Shown here piece by piece: positions 16,638 through 31,600 of a DNA stretch of 64,000 nt; position 1 is the first letter of the stretch, and every line of letters starts with the position of its first letter. The DNA lies in the NCBI RefSeq assembly GCF_964355755.1, contig NC_092679.1, positions 16,668,932 through 16,732,931 of the forward strand, written 5' to 3'. A program made the position numbers and the translations under genes. The notes below the pieces were generated by a model that was not told the DNA's origin, made no database searches, and was given only the letters and a program-made list of their open reading frames with translations. This DNA is from Antedon mediterranea (Eukaryota; Echinodermata; Crinoidea; Comatulida; Antedonidae).

Positions 16638-19600
16638 CTACTTATCCACCATTAGTGCGACGAATTCTGAAAAATATAAAAAAAAAGTAATCGTCTATTT
16701 ATTAGTACTGTATATAAATCCAAAGGCAAATTACTGAAAAAATGACAATGCTGTGGGTATCAGTGGCTGGATCTCAATGGAGATACAAAAAAAAAAGCGA
16801 AAAGCTAAATCAAAACGATAAAGTAAACAGCCAGAAAATTTAGCAGAGCTTTCGGGCAACACTAGCCCTTCATCAGTGCAAGTGAGGGAATTTGGATAAA
16901 GTCATAGCAGGGAGTTGTCTAATAACAACTCATAGCATATGAGTTGGCAAGTGCTGCCTGGGTAGACAGGAATAAAAGAAATAATACAATAGATAATATA
17001 TATATATATACATGTTGACGTACCTACTAACATTCAGTATGGTATGGCAATGCGAATAAACCATGTTCATATATAGACCTATCTAAATGAGTCATATATG
17101 ATTCATGACTTTCATATAAGTCATTGTAAACATTTTAATATTGTGAATCCATAGTTGAGTTATTGTAGACCTATCTTTCTAAGGTATGTAATTTACCAAG
17201 CAACCAATTGAATAAGCGATTGAAGATACCTATTCTTACGCCTTCTAGGCGATATTTTTTCGCGCGAATCGAAAGCGCCAGCGAACAAATTCGCCTAGTG
17301 GAAAATCGGTTTAGTATCGAGTATAATGGGAGTAGGCCTAGATGAAAATAGATGAACAGTGTGAAAAAAACACACTCTTGAAGCCCGCGCATTGTGACGT
17401 TTGTCTCTCACGCTCCGCCAATTAAAACAGATCTGAACTAACAACTTTGCTGCGCTTGTTCGATTTACGGTGAACCATGACACATTATGAAACTAACCAT
17501 TAACAATAATTTTACACAAATTAACCTGGACATATAACGTGGAGAAAACATTCTCGGTTCTACTCCCTTGGGGTTCGTTTCTGTTGGTGACATGTTTGAT
17601 GCGCTGTTTTTGGACAGTTACGAAGGTCTCTCAGGTGTCATATCTTACCTTGGTAATCAATTGTGCCGTCATTATCTTTGTCGGCGTCTGTTAACAAATC
17701 TAATATATCTTGATTTGAAATCCCACCGTTGGCAACTTTCAAAACAGCAGCGAGTTCCTCGGCTCTGAAATAGTTTAGTAATTTCCAATATGTATTATTT
17801 CAATTTAATTACATGGTTTGTTTTTCAATAACTATCACCTTTTAAGTTTGGTTCCTATTCTGTGACGCAGCGCAATGACGTACACGCAGCACAACATAAT
17901 TTGACGAATCAAAAGCGACAGTTCGGGATCACCCGTCGCTTGTGATATACAGTAGGAGCAATTTAGGACACCCCTATCGAGGGGACACTCCAAGGGGGGA
18001 CACTTTCACGTAAAATGAATAAGGGAGGAAATAGGTTTTAACACTACGGTCAAACCAAACCCTATTGAGTGGAAATACCTATTAAGGGGACACTTAGTTG
18101 ACATAGTCACTCACGAAAAGGGGTTTAGGTTTAGGTTGAGGGGAGGGGGAGGGTAGAGGTTCACTAAACCAACAATTGTGATCGTGTTTAAGTCCAAGAC
18201 AATATACAATTGAATTTAACGTGTGAATAAAGGTTGAAAAACTGTAAAAAACAGTTATTTATATTTCAGTACATTGTTAATTTTTAAATATTTGTTATTT
18301 AAGCAAAACTAAATCATATTTTGTTTTTGTGTCTGCCGTAATTGAGACGCGATCCTAGATTGAAAACGTTGCTGACGATATAATTAAAATGGCATGCGAT
18401 TTATGTTCACAATAATATTCTAAATGTTTCTATCAATTTCCGGCATATTATTCAAAAATACGATCGACTTAGCAGTTTGGCAAAACGAGCTAATGTGCAT
18501 AGTGCGTGAAAACAGTTAAATTGTCTTGTTAGACAAAAACAAGGTACTGGGATGATTGTCTCATACGTTGCTCTCCATCTCACTCGACTTTCAATTCCCA
18601 AGACACAATTATAAGTTTATATTTTAAAGCGTCGTGCGGTAGAATGATCCAATTAGAGGAGTGAAGTGGTATTCTGGGCTTCATTAACGGTTCTGTCTTA
18701 TTGCCAATTTACACTACAACGACGCTAAATATGTCCATTGAAAAACACAATGGTGTGAACTGCTGGCATACATCAAATTATTTCTGTATTCGTATAATTA
18801 TTTATTGTTGATTGAATTTGGCCAATGACCCACAGCCTATGAATAAGACTGCAGTGCAGTTATCGTAACATATGTTTTTGTATGAATTACTACTCTTAGT
18901 ATTTTAGTAATGAGCACGACTCAATGCGCATATGTGGTGTGCACCGTAACGAATGACTGGCCAATTAGTGAATGCTTGGAATCTACTATCCCTTGTAAAG
19001 GTCCAGCTAGCATTTAGCTCTGCTTTTCTTGTATATTTCATTTACCATGCAGCATTCTGTATAATTATGAAATACTAGATGGTACGCTCGCGTACCATCT
19101 AGGTCGTGCCCGCAGGTGGTTCTCGAATACACAGTAATTTCAGCGTAAGAAAAAAACTGGCGATTTAAAATGTACGTACCGCAGGATTATAATACATTGT
19201 CGTTAACAGAAACGAATAAATAGACACGATGATTTATGTAGTCAACTAAAAGAGAAACTTGTATGAGTCCAAATTTTTGCTTTAGACTCATTTAAACTAA
19301 CCTAATTTGTGTTTTGTTTGTAACATTAGGGTTGAGGGATGGGGATGGGTACAAAGAGGAACAATTTTAAAATAAATTCTTTATCCAATCAGTAACGAAA
19401 TATTGTTTCATGTTGTATAGGCCTATAAATAATATTATATCACTAAACACAGTAAAACATTTGCGATTTAATACTTTGTTAAAACTGTCACTGTCATAGT
19501 CAATTGAAATAGTAAGTACATTTGACGAGATACACCACTACCACGTTTATATTTGTTTGTAATTATTAATTAATATAAACGTTGAGAAGCAACTGTCAGT

Positions 19601-22600
19601 AATAAAGTTTATTTGTATATTATGTGTTTATATATATCTAACAGTAGGGCCTACCCACACTCACAGTAATAAAGTGTATTTGTATATGTTTTTATATATC
19701 TAACCGTACCCACACTCACAGTAAGAAATTTGCGATTCAAATGGCGACCAAAAATGGTTAATACGTATTTACAGTATTGTCAAAGTATACTATATCTAAA
19801 GGTTTTAAGTTTATCCCCAAGGGCCTATACATTTACCTACGTGTTAAACCAAATGATTATACTAATGTGATGTTGTATTACAACATATTCCTACAACATA
19901 TTCGTATAATACTGAGGAAATCTAGATAGGCCTACAGTACCGAAAATCGGATGATTTTGGACACCTATATTCTCTGGCGACACTTCTATTAAGGGGATAT
20001 TATGTTTAAGGGGACACTTTTTGGGGGTCCCGAAGCTAAAATACTCAAAGAACGCCCTCATACACTGTCTAGCGCCCTCAGCCAACTTTTACTTTGCCCT
20101 ATTTTCCATGATCATGTAATTTTAAATCTAGGGAAGTGTAATCTGAATCTGTTGTGTTTAAATGCAACGTTGATTCTATCCTTTTAAATTTGTTATTGTT
20201 AAGATAGGTAGCAGTTACAGTACCTTATTCGTATATAAACATACATCCGCGTAAATCTCAACGCAATCATTCAACTACTTAAAAGGATTTTACCAAGCTT
20301 AACTTTTCTAAAGGGGAAATCAGAAAGATGTAGGTCTGTTATTAATTTATCAGGCTATGAATTGTATACGTAGGCGGCCTACTATAATACATTTTGTGTA
20401 CGTGTATTTGGCATATTCGTTACCTGATATAACCCCTTTGATCCTTGTCAAAGACTTGGAAGGCTTCTCGGATGTCTTCTGATTCGTCGCTGTCTTTTAG
20501 CTTCCTTGACATCATTGTGCAGAACTCTGTGAAGTCAATGATGCCATTACCTGTTGAGACAAAATTCAAAATTGTCACGTCAATGTAGTGTAGACGTAGT
20601 ACATTATGATAGTGAGAATCATAGGCGGATTCCCTCTAAGTTTTGAAAATGACAATGCAAAAGATAGAACAGTCTAGAACCTCATTTCACCAATTTCATA
20701 ATAATTGATCCGCCACTAAGATGTTATTATATTTTATTTTACATCTCCCCGCTAAGATTAAGTTTCAAGGTTCAATTGAGTGTGTAATGCATTTATCGAA
20801 GGAATAGCATAGGAATATACAATGCTATGTAGTCTAGGTTCTAGACTGTGTTTCTACTTAATATTAGTAAAAAGATAAATATTTTGGCAAACATGGCGCT
20901 TCATACGTATAATACTCGGAGCTCAACAACTGTATTTTCCAGACAAAAAATGAAACGCCGACTAGTGAACTAACATAAGAAGAACGAATTAAATACAGTC
21001 TTGGGCGAAGTCTATGTTATAGCTAATGTTTTACTAGTTAATATAGATGAATGTTTACACTATGTCTTTTACAGTGATTATATCGCTGATTTAAAGCTTT
21101 GTTGCCACTGACGCAGCGCACAATTATTTTGTTTGTGTACGTCATAACGTTACGTCCTAGTGTAAAGTTGAAGTCTGTAGGTCTATGCACCCATTGAGTA
21201 AGTAAGAATTATTCTTAAATACGCAGTGTTGTTAAGCTCTGTCTACACTATCAAACTTTATTTGACAACAACAATATGATGTGCCCATATATAGACAGGA
21301 TGATATGATATCACTACCATATTTAGGCACATCACACTTTGTTGTCAAACTATAGTTTGATAGTGTAGACAGAGCTTTAGAATCGGCAGTAAATGTTTCA
21401 GGAATAATACATTTCCGCTTTATTGATCAAGAATTTATGATATTAACTGTGTTGATAATTTCATTTGTTAAGATAAACTAACAAGTTTGTAATACCATTA
21501 ACCAGATTAAACATTTCAGTACTGCTAGTCATGCACGACTATTACATTTACATGAGTGTCAATATCTTGTTAATTGAGAGGTTAAAACGTAAATGTTAAA
21601 TATGTTTATCCAAACTAAATATGAAGCTTTCTTTGTGAGCATTTAAGCGACCGCCTTAGTAACATGCGCAATGCTTAATTCATATGACATCAGTCGATAA
21701 GCTGAACTTTAAAAAAAACCGACGGTTTTATTAACCTTTTGCATATAGGCCTACTATAGATTTTTTTAAATGTTAATCCGCTGCAGGTAGACACGATATT
21801 TCGGTTTCACTATATATAACAGAGGTGGATTATTATTTTAATAAATCTACTATAAAAGTATTCTTTTACGCCATAATTTATTTATGATTTACATTATAAA
21901 TTAGATTAGGTGAACTTTAGGCCTAGCACTAATGCTATTGGGATAGGCCTGCTGCATACAAACATGATGGAAGTTGAAGGGGGCCGCGAAGAGGTTCATT
22001 TACTGACCGTAGTTTATGACAACATCCCTACACATTATACGACGGACGATTAGATAGTGTAGCACGTGGGTAAAGTTCTGTTTCTACACTATCAAACCTT
22101 AGTGACAAAAAAATGTCATGTGTCCATATATGGACATGATGATGTCATATCACTACCATATTTGGGCATCACTACTATATTTGGGAACACCAAACTAGTT
22201 TGATAGTGTAGACAGAGCTTTAGATTATTTGGCCATATCACTACCATAGGGTACCATCACATTTGTTTTGTCAAACTAGTTTAATATAGAGACAGAGCTT
22301 AAAAGAAAAAAAAAACCAATTGTCTGAAATGATGATATCTATACGACAAAGTTGTACAATACTAGGATCGCTTAATATAACGAAAGTGATCAGATGGTGT
22401 CAACATACAATTTCCGCCATCGTTTCATCACCTAAGCGAACGAGATGGCCGACTAGGCTAATTTAACTAATCAAATCATGGAGACAATTTTGTTCATAGC
22501 ATCAATTTACTTCATTATTACGATCGATGTAGAATGTATTGTGAACCTCAATGTATTTTACAACATCCTGTGCCTTTTCATCATCAGATCATATAATATA

Positions 22601-25600
22601 ATATGACCACATATATAACACATATCATATTAGTAGCCTACAATATCGATTTATGTTATTTCAATATCAAATCACATCATATCGCGTCACATCATATTAT
22701 GCACCGTGACATACAACTTTTCATCACATGATATATATTGTTTATATTAATTAGTTATCATACTTAATATCGTGTCAAAGATATTATCTTGTATGTCCAG
22801 CAAATTATCTTCGTCTGTGACATCATAAAGATGACACACATAGGCCCTACATCATTAGTTTGTGTTAAAACGCTCTTAATGCTATGATAACGGTTTATGA
22901 ACGCGTTGAATTGTCTTTTCCGGTTGATGTTTCTATCATTAATTAGTGTAATCTGGGTAATCAGGGAAGAGTTCACTCTTCACTTATGTAATTTAGAAGC
23001 TTTTAAATTGACATTAAAAAATTGAAACTAGACGCTTGCGTTCAAACTATATAATAAAGGCCAATTTACACAGACGCCGTAACGGTAGAAAAAATAATAT
23101 AGAATCTATATATGTTATTTCTACGACCATTTACACAAAGCGCGAAGTGGACGTACGGCCACCGGTTTCCGCTGAGCAGAGATACATATTCAACCTGTGT
23201 ACGTGGGACACAAGTTACCGTTACCGCTCGTCTGTGTGTAAATTGCGATATACGTTTTCAATCTCGGTACTGCCTATACATATAATTTGCAATTCGACAA
23301 AACCTCTGCTTAATGTTTCCCATCCATCCTTAGTTCGAATATTTAAATCTTTTCATTTCGATACTGTTTTTCTATCCAAATTATATTCACATCCGTAGTT
23401 CGTGTACATTCAATGTTTTTACCTCAATATTTTTTTTATTTCGATGTATGTTGACGAATTGTTTACATTACACAAAAATGAAACACGGTTTTAATGTTTT
23501 TTCATATCCTCAGTTCGTGAACGTTAAATGTTTTTTATTCAAATTTTTCTTTTATTCTAACTTTTAACTACCCTAAGAGACATTTTAACACATAGTTTGT
23601 GTGAATGTCTTAATTGCAAAAGACGTTGATGTGCCTTTGAAATACTTTGCACATACAAAGGTCGTTTACACGAGCCTCTAGTGTTACCGTAGGCGTCCAT
23701 CATAAATAAATTACAAATTTTGTAGATACTGATGTTCCTTTATTTATTCTCTGAACTATCTCTTGTATCTCTACAAATTACAGTATCATTAGCAACTTGA
23801 ATAAACACCGTGAAAACTATAATAAAACAAAGATTAGCATTACAATGTAGGCCTAATCATATCATCATCGTACAGGCAGACAAGCACAGGTCTGACTCAT
23901 GGGGCCGGGGAACATGGTACCCTAAGGCCTAGGGCTAGCTCTCAGCAATGAAGTAAAACTCAACTAATTAAAAATACAAGTCATAAGTTATAATTACAAT
24001 CACATGAATAACCATGTGTAAATACCTTGTAGCCTTATTGGAGCCTATGGTAAAGATACTTTTAACAATGATTATCTCTAAACTTTATGTCATAAAAAAT
24101 GTCTTATTCTCTCTTATCACTTTTTATCTATCTGAGCTCTAGAGGGCCTCCTGTAAGTAGGCTGCAGTTACACTCCCACCCAAATCATCTATGATTTAAC
24201 CTAAACTTCCACCCGTGCCAGAATAAACACAAGCAATGCAAAACTGGAAGTACCTTAACAATATTTACCAAAACTATTGAAAGAATAAGTTAACAGTTTG
24301 TATTTTCTAAAATCAAGGTTAGTTTATGAATTGGCCTTTCCAAATATGTTGCGCGTTTCAACCGTTTTCCATCATTATCGATATTTGTGTCTGCAACAAT
24401 TAACCTAACTTTTCTCACTAGTCCGTCCTCACTTGGCATTAATTCAGATATTCTGGCCAATTTCCAGTCTCCGCGTATCAAATGTTCTTCTTTTAGTAGT
24501 ACTATGTCTCCTATCTCAAGGTTTCGGCGTACTTGGTTCCACTTAGCTCTCGATTGAAGGTTGGTCAAATATTCCTTTTTCCATCTTGACCAAAATTCAT
24601 TGGCCAGAAACTGAACTCGACGCCATCTTCTTAATGCATATACGTCTTCCTTGACAAAGAACCCAGGCGGTGGAAAAACGATTTTCGATTTCATTGTGAG
24701 TAGCTGGTTCGGAGTTAAGGCTTCGGGTCCATGTGGATCATTTAGATTTTCGGTTGTTAGAGGTCTACTATTGACGATAGCCATCGTTTCGTACAGGAAT
24801 GTACGGAGAGACGTGCTATCTAATCTTGACTTGTATTGATTAAGAATGGAATAGAGAACGTTACGGATTGTTCTTATTTGTCTTTCCCAAATGCCTCCCA
24901 TATGACTGGCGGAAGGAACATTAGAAAAGAAGTTACAGTTTTGATCTGCTAGGAACTTTCGCACCTTATCTTCTTTAATCTCCTTAAAGGCCTTTGTGAG
25001 CTCATGTTGTGCTCCCATAAAGTTACTGCCTTGATCACAACGAAATTGACGAACATTGCCACGTATAGCAATGAAGCATCTAAGAGCGTTGATAAAGGCG
25101 TCTGTTGTCATGTCGTCGAGCATCTCTATATGAATGGCTCTTGATGCCATACATGTGAATAACAATCCATACCTTTTTAATTCTCTTCTTCCCTCCTTAA
25201 CCAAAAATGGTCCAAAACAGTCAAACCCAGTATATGTAAACGGAGGGGTTGGTTCCAATCTTTCATTTGGTAAGTTTGCCATTTTTTGGTCTTGATTACG
25301 CCCACGTAATTTTCTGCATTGAACACACTTGTAGATATGGCTTGATACAGCTGAACTTATTCCAACTATCCAAAATCCATTGGATCTAACTGCATTGGTC
25401 GTAAAGCCTCTTCCTTGATGGGCTGTTTTCTCATGGTAGTGTTTAATTATTAAATGTGTTACATGGCTTCTTTTTGGCAATATTGCAGGATGTTTAACAC
25501 CCATATCTAGAGAGGTGGCTCGTTTCAGGCGACCACCAACTCGCAGTAATCCGTCAACATCTATGTACGGGTCTAACTTCGCAAGATTGCCTGTGCACTT

Positions 25601-28600
25601 GGAAGATTGCCTGTAGAGTTGGTCGATGTCTTTTTTGAAGAACTTATGTTGGACCATTTTGATGATGGTCTTTTCAGCTTCGATTCTGTCTTCTACAGAG
25701 GTAATGGTATAATGATTTTTGGTTTTTCTTGTTTTGATGAATTTCTTAAGAGCGGCAACTCCTGTAACTGCTCTCTTATAATCGGAAAAACGTTCTACAC
25801 GATTTAGCAAGCAATTTTCTTCAGTGGAATTTATTGCAAGCACGCTAGCTTGGTTTACTTCCGGATCGTTGGAAGATACGTCAAATTTTTGATTATTTTC
25901 CACTATATTTCCGCATTTCCAAAGGAGTTTTGGTCCTTGAAACCAGTTGGATGTCTGTAAGTCCTTTGCTCCAAGACCTCTTGAAGCATGGTCGGCTGGA
26001 TTCTCATTCGTAGATATGTAGTTCCATTGTTCAGGATTTGTGGTATCTCTAATGCGTTGGACGCGATTAGCTACGTACACATGGAAACGTCTGGCTTCGT
26101 TTCTGACATAACCAAGTACTACCTTCGAGTCAGTCCAGAAGTAGTGTGCTGAATTTTTATATTCTAGTTCTTGATATAGAATGGTACTGACTTTTGTTGA
26201 CAACACCGCGGCTTGTAGCTCTAATCTTGGAATACTAACAACCTTTTTGGGTGCCACTCGGGCCTTTGCCATTATCAGCGCACAGTGAATCTCAGAGAAG
26301 TCATTTTCAAGTCTTATATACGAGCACTGCCCATAACCAGAATTACTTGCGTCGGAAAAGTGATGAAATTCGACCTTTCTTTGTTGGAAATCTTTTGGTT
26401 TGAAGCACCTATTAATCGTAATGGTGGCAAGCTTTGGAAGGTCTAATCTCCATTTCTCCCATTTTGGACGAAGCTCCTCGGAAAGTTTTTCGTCCCAGTC
26501 TGTTCCCTCCTTGCACACTTCTTGCAGTATTTGCTTACCCTTGAGTGTAAATGGGGCAAGAAGTCCAAGTGGGTCGAAAATTGATGCTACAGTGGATAGA
26601 ATTCCTCGGCGTGTCAATGGAGTGTCTTTCATGGTGATTCTAAATTGAAAGTTATCTGACTCGACGCACCATTGTATTCCAAGGGCCCTTTCAACTGGTA
26701 AGTCTTCGAATGATAGGTCTCGATCTACGGTTCCTTTAGCCTGTTCTGATTTTGGGATGGTAGACATAACGTCTCGTTGGTTGGAAATAAATTTATGTAG
26801 TCTAAGTGAGCCCTTTGCACACAGTTTTCTGGCATCTTCTATTAATTCAACTGCTTCAGGTACAGTTTCTACGCTCTTTAGACCATCGTCTACATAAAAG
26901 TTGTTCTTAATGAAGTTAACTGTCTCTGGTTTGTGTTGTTCGGCAAAGTGTTCCGCCATGTATTTTAGTCCGAAATTAGAGCAACCTGGTGAGGAAGCGG
27001 CTCCAAACAAGTGGACCTTCATTCTGTAATCTATGGGTTGCCTTTCGAGATTTCCATCTTCCCACCACAAGAAGCGTAGATAGTTTCTGTCATTCTGGTT
27101 AACATGAAACTGGTGAAACATCCTCTCTATATCACACATTATGGCTATGGGTTCTTGTCTAAATCTGCATAGTACACCTATGAGTGTGTTGTTTAGGTCT
27201 GGTCCAGTAAGAAGATGTTGATTCAAGGCTGTACCTTTGTAGTTAGCGGAGCAGTCAAAGACAACACGAATTTTGGTGGGTTTCTTAGGGTGGTAAATTC
27301 CGTGATGAGGTATGTACCATGCTGGCTCTTTTTGTATTTCATTTGCTGGTACTTTCTCGGCATCTCCATTTTGAAGTATTTCTGTCATAAATTTTTGATA
27401 ATCTTCAAAGTACTTCTCATTCGTCAGGAAACGTCGTTTTAGGTGGTTCAATCGATGCAGTACACAAATTCTGTTATTCGGTAATACTGGCCTCTTTTTA
27501 AAGGGTAATGGCATTTCGATATGTCGGTCTTCATTGATATGGACTTCCTTTTTTAGAGTATCCATAAACTGCATGTCTTCTTGAGAGAGAACTGTGTCTC
27601 TTGTAACTTTCTCCGTGAAGTCGTACTCCAAGGCTCTTATTGCATCTAATGGAGTAACTATTTCTTTAACAGCTGTTTTTAAGACATAGTGAACTTCTTT
27701 GGTTGGTTCCGATTTCAAATTAGATTCGTACGTTAAGTGTAGATCGTTTGGAATTTCCTTCACCATTACTCTATGACTGTGACCGATTTTATCTTGAGGA
27801 ACATAAGATGTCTCAGCTCCTCCTCCTACCACACTCCAACCCAATTGAGTTTTGATAGCGAATGGTTCATTTCCATTTCCTGAAATATGGTCTATGGGTG
27901 CCAGAGCCTGTGGAACGTTATACCCAATAAGCAACCCTATTTCACAGTTTTGTCTAGATGGTATCTGTTGACTTATCCTTTGTAGATGAGCATAACATCT
28001 CGTCTTTTCGGGTGTAGGAATATGTGATTGGTCAACTGGTATGTATTCTCTAGTATATGCCGTTGGTAGCTGAATTTTTGTTTCTTCAAAGAAACCTCTA
28101 ATCATTAGGTTGTTATACTTCTTGCAAGATACGACTTCCCTTTTAGACGTCATCGTAGTCAATCTTAGTGTTGCTGGTTCGCAACTTGCACCAATTTGGT
28201 TTGCAGTATCTTCTAGCACAAAGGTTGTGTCGGATTGTGTGTCTAATAGGGCATATACAAGATGTTCCTTTTCAGGTTTATGTTCATTGGATATCCAGAC
28301 GGGAACTATCATTGAAGACATTGTGTTGTTTGTGTTTCTGCGGACATTTTTGCAGTTTGAAGTCTTTACTGATTTTACCACTTCAGACTTAGCGTCACCA
28401 TTCGGCCGAGTCTCGGCGTCAATCTCGTTAGCCTGATCTCTCTCCTTTACATTTGAAGTCTTTACTGATTGTACTACTTCAGAATTAGCGTCAACATTCG
28501 GCTGTGTCGCGGCGTCAATCTCGTTAGCCGGATCTCTCTCCTTTACATGGAGACTTGTTGGATGTCTCCTTTGGCAAATTTTACAAATACTTTTCTGGTT

Positions 28601-31600
28601 ACAGTTCCTTGACACATGGCCATGTTGTAAGCAGCTGAAACATAGACCATTTTGCTTGATGTATTGCTGTTTTTCGGTATCGGGTTTTCTGGCAAACGCT
28701 CTGCAGTCAATTAGGTGATGGTTATTCATTTTACACATGAAGCATGATGGCATTCCACTGATACTGGTGGCTAGCGTTTGAGATTGGTTTCGATATCTTG
28801 AACTTTTCTCTGTGAATTTTGTTTCATTTTCTGGTATTAAGGTAACAGGATCGCAAACAATTTCAGCTTCGGTCGTCAAAAATGTGGAAAAGTCATTGAA
28901 TGTTGGATAACTACCCTTGATTTGCATAGCGCTCACTGCGTTTCTTCGCCATCTATTCACTAACCAATCTGGTAATTTTTGAAGAATTTTCCGGTTTTCT
29001 CTGCTGTCATTAAGAACTTCCAAGCCTTTCATTTCTCTCATTGCTATGTTGCATTGGTTCAGAAAGTCAGAGAGTCGCCTAAGGCCATTGTAATCTCTTG
29101 CTTGAATCCTTGGCCAGCTGTCTAATTTGTCTCTAAATGCTTCGGAAACTATAAATGGATTTCCATATCTTTTTTCTAAAACTGCTTTAGCGTTTTCATA
29201 AGCATGTTCACCTTGTAGCAGAAAGTATCCACTGACAACTTCCTTTGCTGGGCCTCCTATGTATCTCTTAAGGTAGTGAATTCTGTCTGCCTTAGAAATT
29301 CCTTTATTTTCGATTAAACATCTAAAGGATGCGTTCCAATCATAGTACTTAAGAGGATCGCCATCAAATATTGGTGGCTCTGGTGCTGGTATGCGGTTCA
29401 TACTGAAGGCTGAAGAAAAGGCTTCTGCTAAAGCGTTTAAGTCTGTGGTACTGCTAGATTGATTTTGAGGCATTGTCGATTGGGCTGTTGTTGCTTGTGT
29501 CTGTGTCATTAGAGGTTGAGGTTTGGTTAGGTTGCGAAACCTTAGTGCATGATCATTTGAGGTTTGGTGTGGGGTGGTCATAATTTCTCCATATCCGTTC
29601 TGAATTTCCTGTTGAATTGCATCAACTCGTGCATTCTCTACAGCTGCAGCTTGTTTAGCCTCTAAAACTTTGAACTCTGCTTCAGCTTTGGCATGTTCTG
29701 TTCTTTGCTGTGCTTCCCGCCTTATTTCTTCAAGCCTTGCTTCTGCTTTCTTAATTTCCATTTCCGCTTCCTTTGCTGTAAGGTCTGCTTTCTGTTTAGC
29801 CATTTTTTCAGCAAATTGAGCAGTTTTGTTGGCTGCAGCAGCATTCGCCACAGCTTGAGCTTTAATGCTAACAATAGATCGACATGAACTCCTTGATGCT
29901 GCAGATTTTGAGGCTTGACACTCCAGGGCTAATGCATGTGCCCTATCCATAGCGCTTGTTATACTAGCTTGGATGGAGTTGGTAATGGTGAGATATATGT
30001 TCTCATTCTCCAGGTGATCTTCGCGATGAATACCATCTCTATCTTGTGCATACAATTTATTCAATACGCACCAAGCATCACTATATTCCTTTAATGCAGC
30101 TTTAGCTTTGCATAATGCAGTTTGTATCTCAAATTCGTCGCTTGGAACATCTTCTAGTTCACTTGATGCTTCTTGAGCCTTTCTCTGAGTTTGAGTCAAC
30201 AGTTTTACTTCAGTAGCAATGCTAATTGACAGGGCCTTAGCTGTAGGGCGTCTCTCACTCTGTTCTCTTAGATTCATTGAGTTTTCATCAGCTAAGTTTT
30301 CACTGTTACCGTAGGCGTCCATCATAAATAAATTACAAATTTTGTAGATACTGATGTTCCTTTATTTATTCTCTGAACTATCTCTTGTATCTCTACAAAT
30401 TACAGTATCATTAGCAACTTGAATAAACACCGTGAAAACTATAATAAAACAAAGATTAGCATTACAATGTAGGCCTAATCATATCATCATCGTACAGGCA
30501 GACAAGCACAGGTCTGACTCATGGGGCCGGGGAACATGGTACCCTAAGGCCTAGGGCTAGCTCTCAGCAATGAAGTAAAACTCAACTAATTAAAAATACA
30601 AGTCATAAGTTATAATTACAATCACATGAATAACCATGTGTAAATACCTTGTAGCCTTATTGGAGCCTATGGTAAAGATACTTTTAACAATGATTATCTC
30701 TAAACTTTATGTCATAAAAAATGTCTTATTCTCTCTTATCACTTTTTATCTATCTGAGCTCTAGAGGGCCTCCTGTAAGTAGGCTGCAGTTACATCTAGA
30801 GAAAATTAATTGGCCATATCAAGACACGAAACAATATACTGAACTGTTTTATGGCCTACTCTGCACATGAACTCTAATGAACAGATAAAAACAATAAAAT
30901 ATGGTAGAAAGAGGAAAGGCTATTACGATTGCTAAAAATATATGTTGACAGTCTGTGTTGAAGTACAATGCATTATACACTACGTTTTTATATTGTAATA
31001 TATTGCTAAGATAACACCGTATAAAATACACATCTATCTCACAGTAATTGACATAGAGTATATGTATGTATACAGTAATGTTAAAGTGATAAGGTTGTAG
31101 CTTTGCATTACGCCGTTTTTACGTTAACTTTCAGATATCGTTTCCTATGTGATGTATATGTGTTAGGCGTAGGAAGTTATGTAATGTATATACACAGCAA
31201 ACAACAGCCTATTATTCGTTTCATTGGGAGGTGTCCCCTTAATAGGGGTGTCCACTGGCTGGCTGCTATAGTGTTAAAAACATATAGTCCCTCTTATTAG
31301 TTTAATTGGGAAGTGTCCCCTTAATAGAAGTGTCCACTCTGGCTGCTATAGTGTTAAAAACATATAGCCTATTATTCGTTTCATTGGGAGGTGTCCCCTT
31401 AATAGAAGTGTCCACTGGCTGGCTGCTATAGTGTTAAAAACATATAGTCCCCTTATTCGTTTAATTGGGAAGTGTCCCCTTAATAGAAGTGTCCACTGGC
31501 TGGCTGCTATAGTGTTAAAAACGTATAGTCCCCTTATTCGTTTAATTGGAAAGTGTCCCCTTAATAGAAGTGTCCACTGGCTGGCTATAGTGTTAAAAAC

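Larger units (their letters stand above)
23682..30794 (-). mobile_element. Complete BEL/Pao LTR retrotransposon, 7113 bp
   Basis: Direct 491-bp repeats at 23682-24172 and 30304-30794 look identical base for base by eye. They begin TG and end CA and are bounded by the 5-bp duplication TCTAG (23677-23681 and 30795-30799), the normal BEL/Pao target length. One long open frame codes for all enzymes. A purine tract (GGGTGGGAG in element sense) sits just before the 3' LTR. It lies in an intron of the calmodulin-like gene, in the same transcriptional direction. Intact coding plus identical LTRs means a very recent insertion. No envelope gene, so a retrotransposon, not a retrovirus. Confidence 0.97.

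Noticed and set aside
23682-30794. Endogenous retrovirus
   Set aside because: Domain order and protease/Gag types are BEL/Pao, and there is no envelope frame after integrase.
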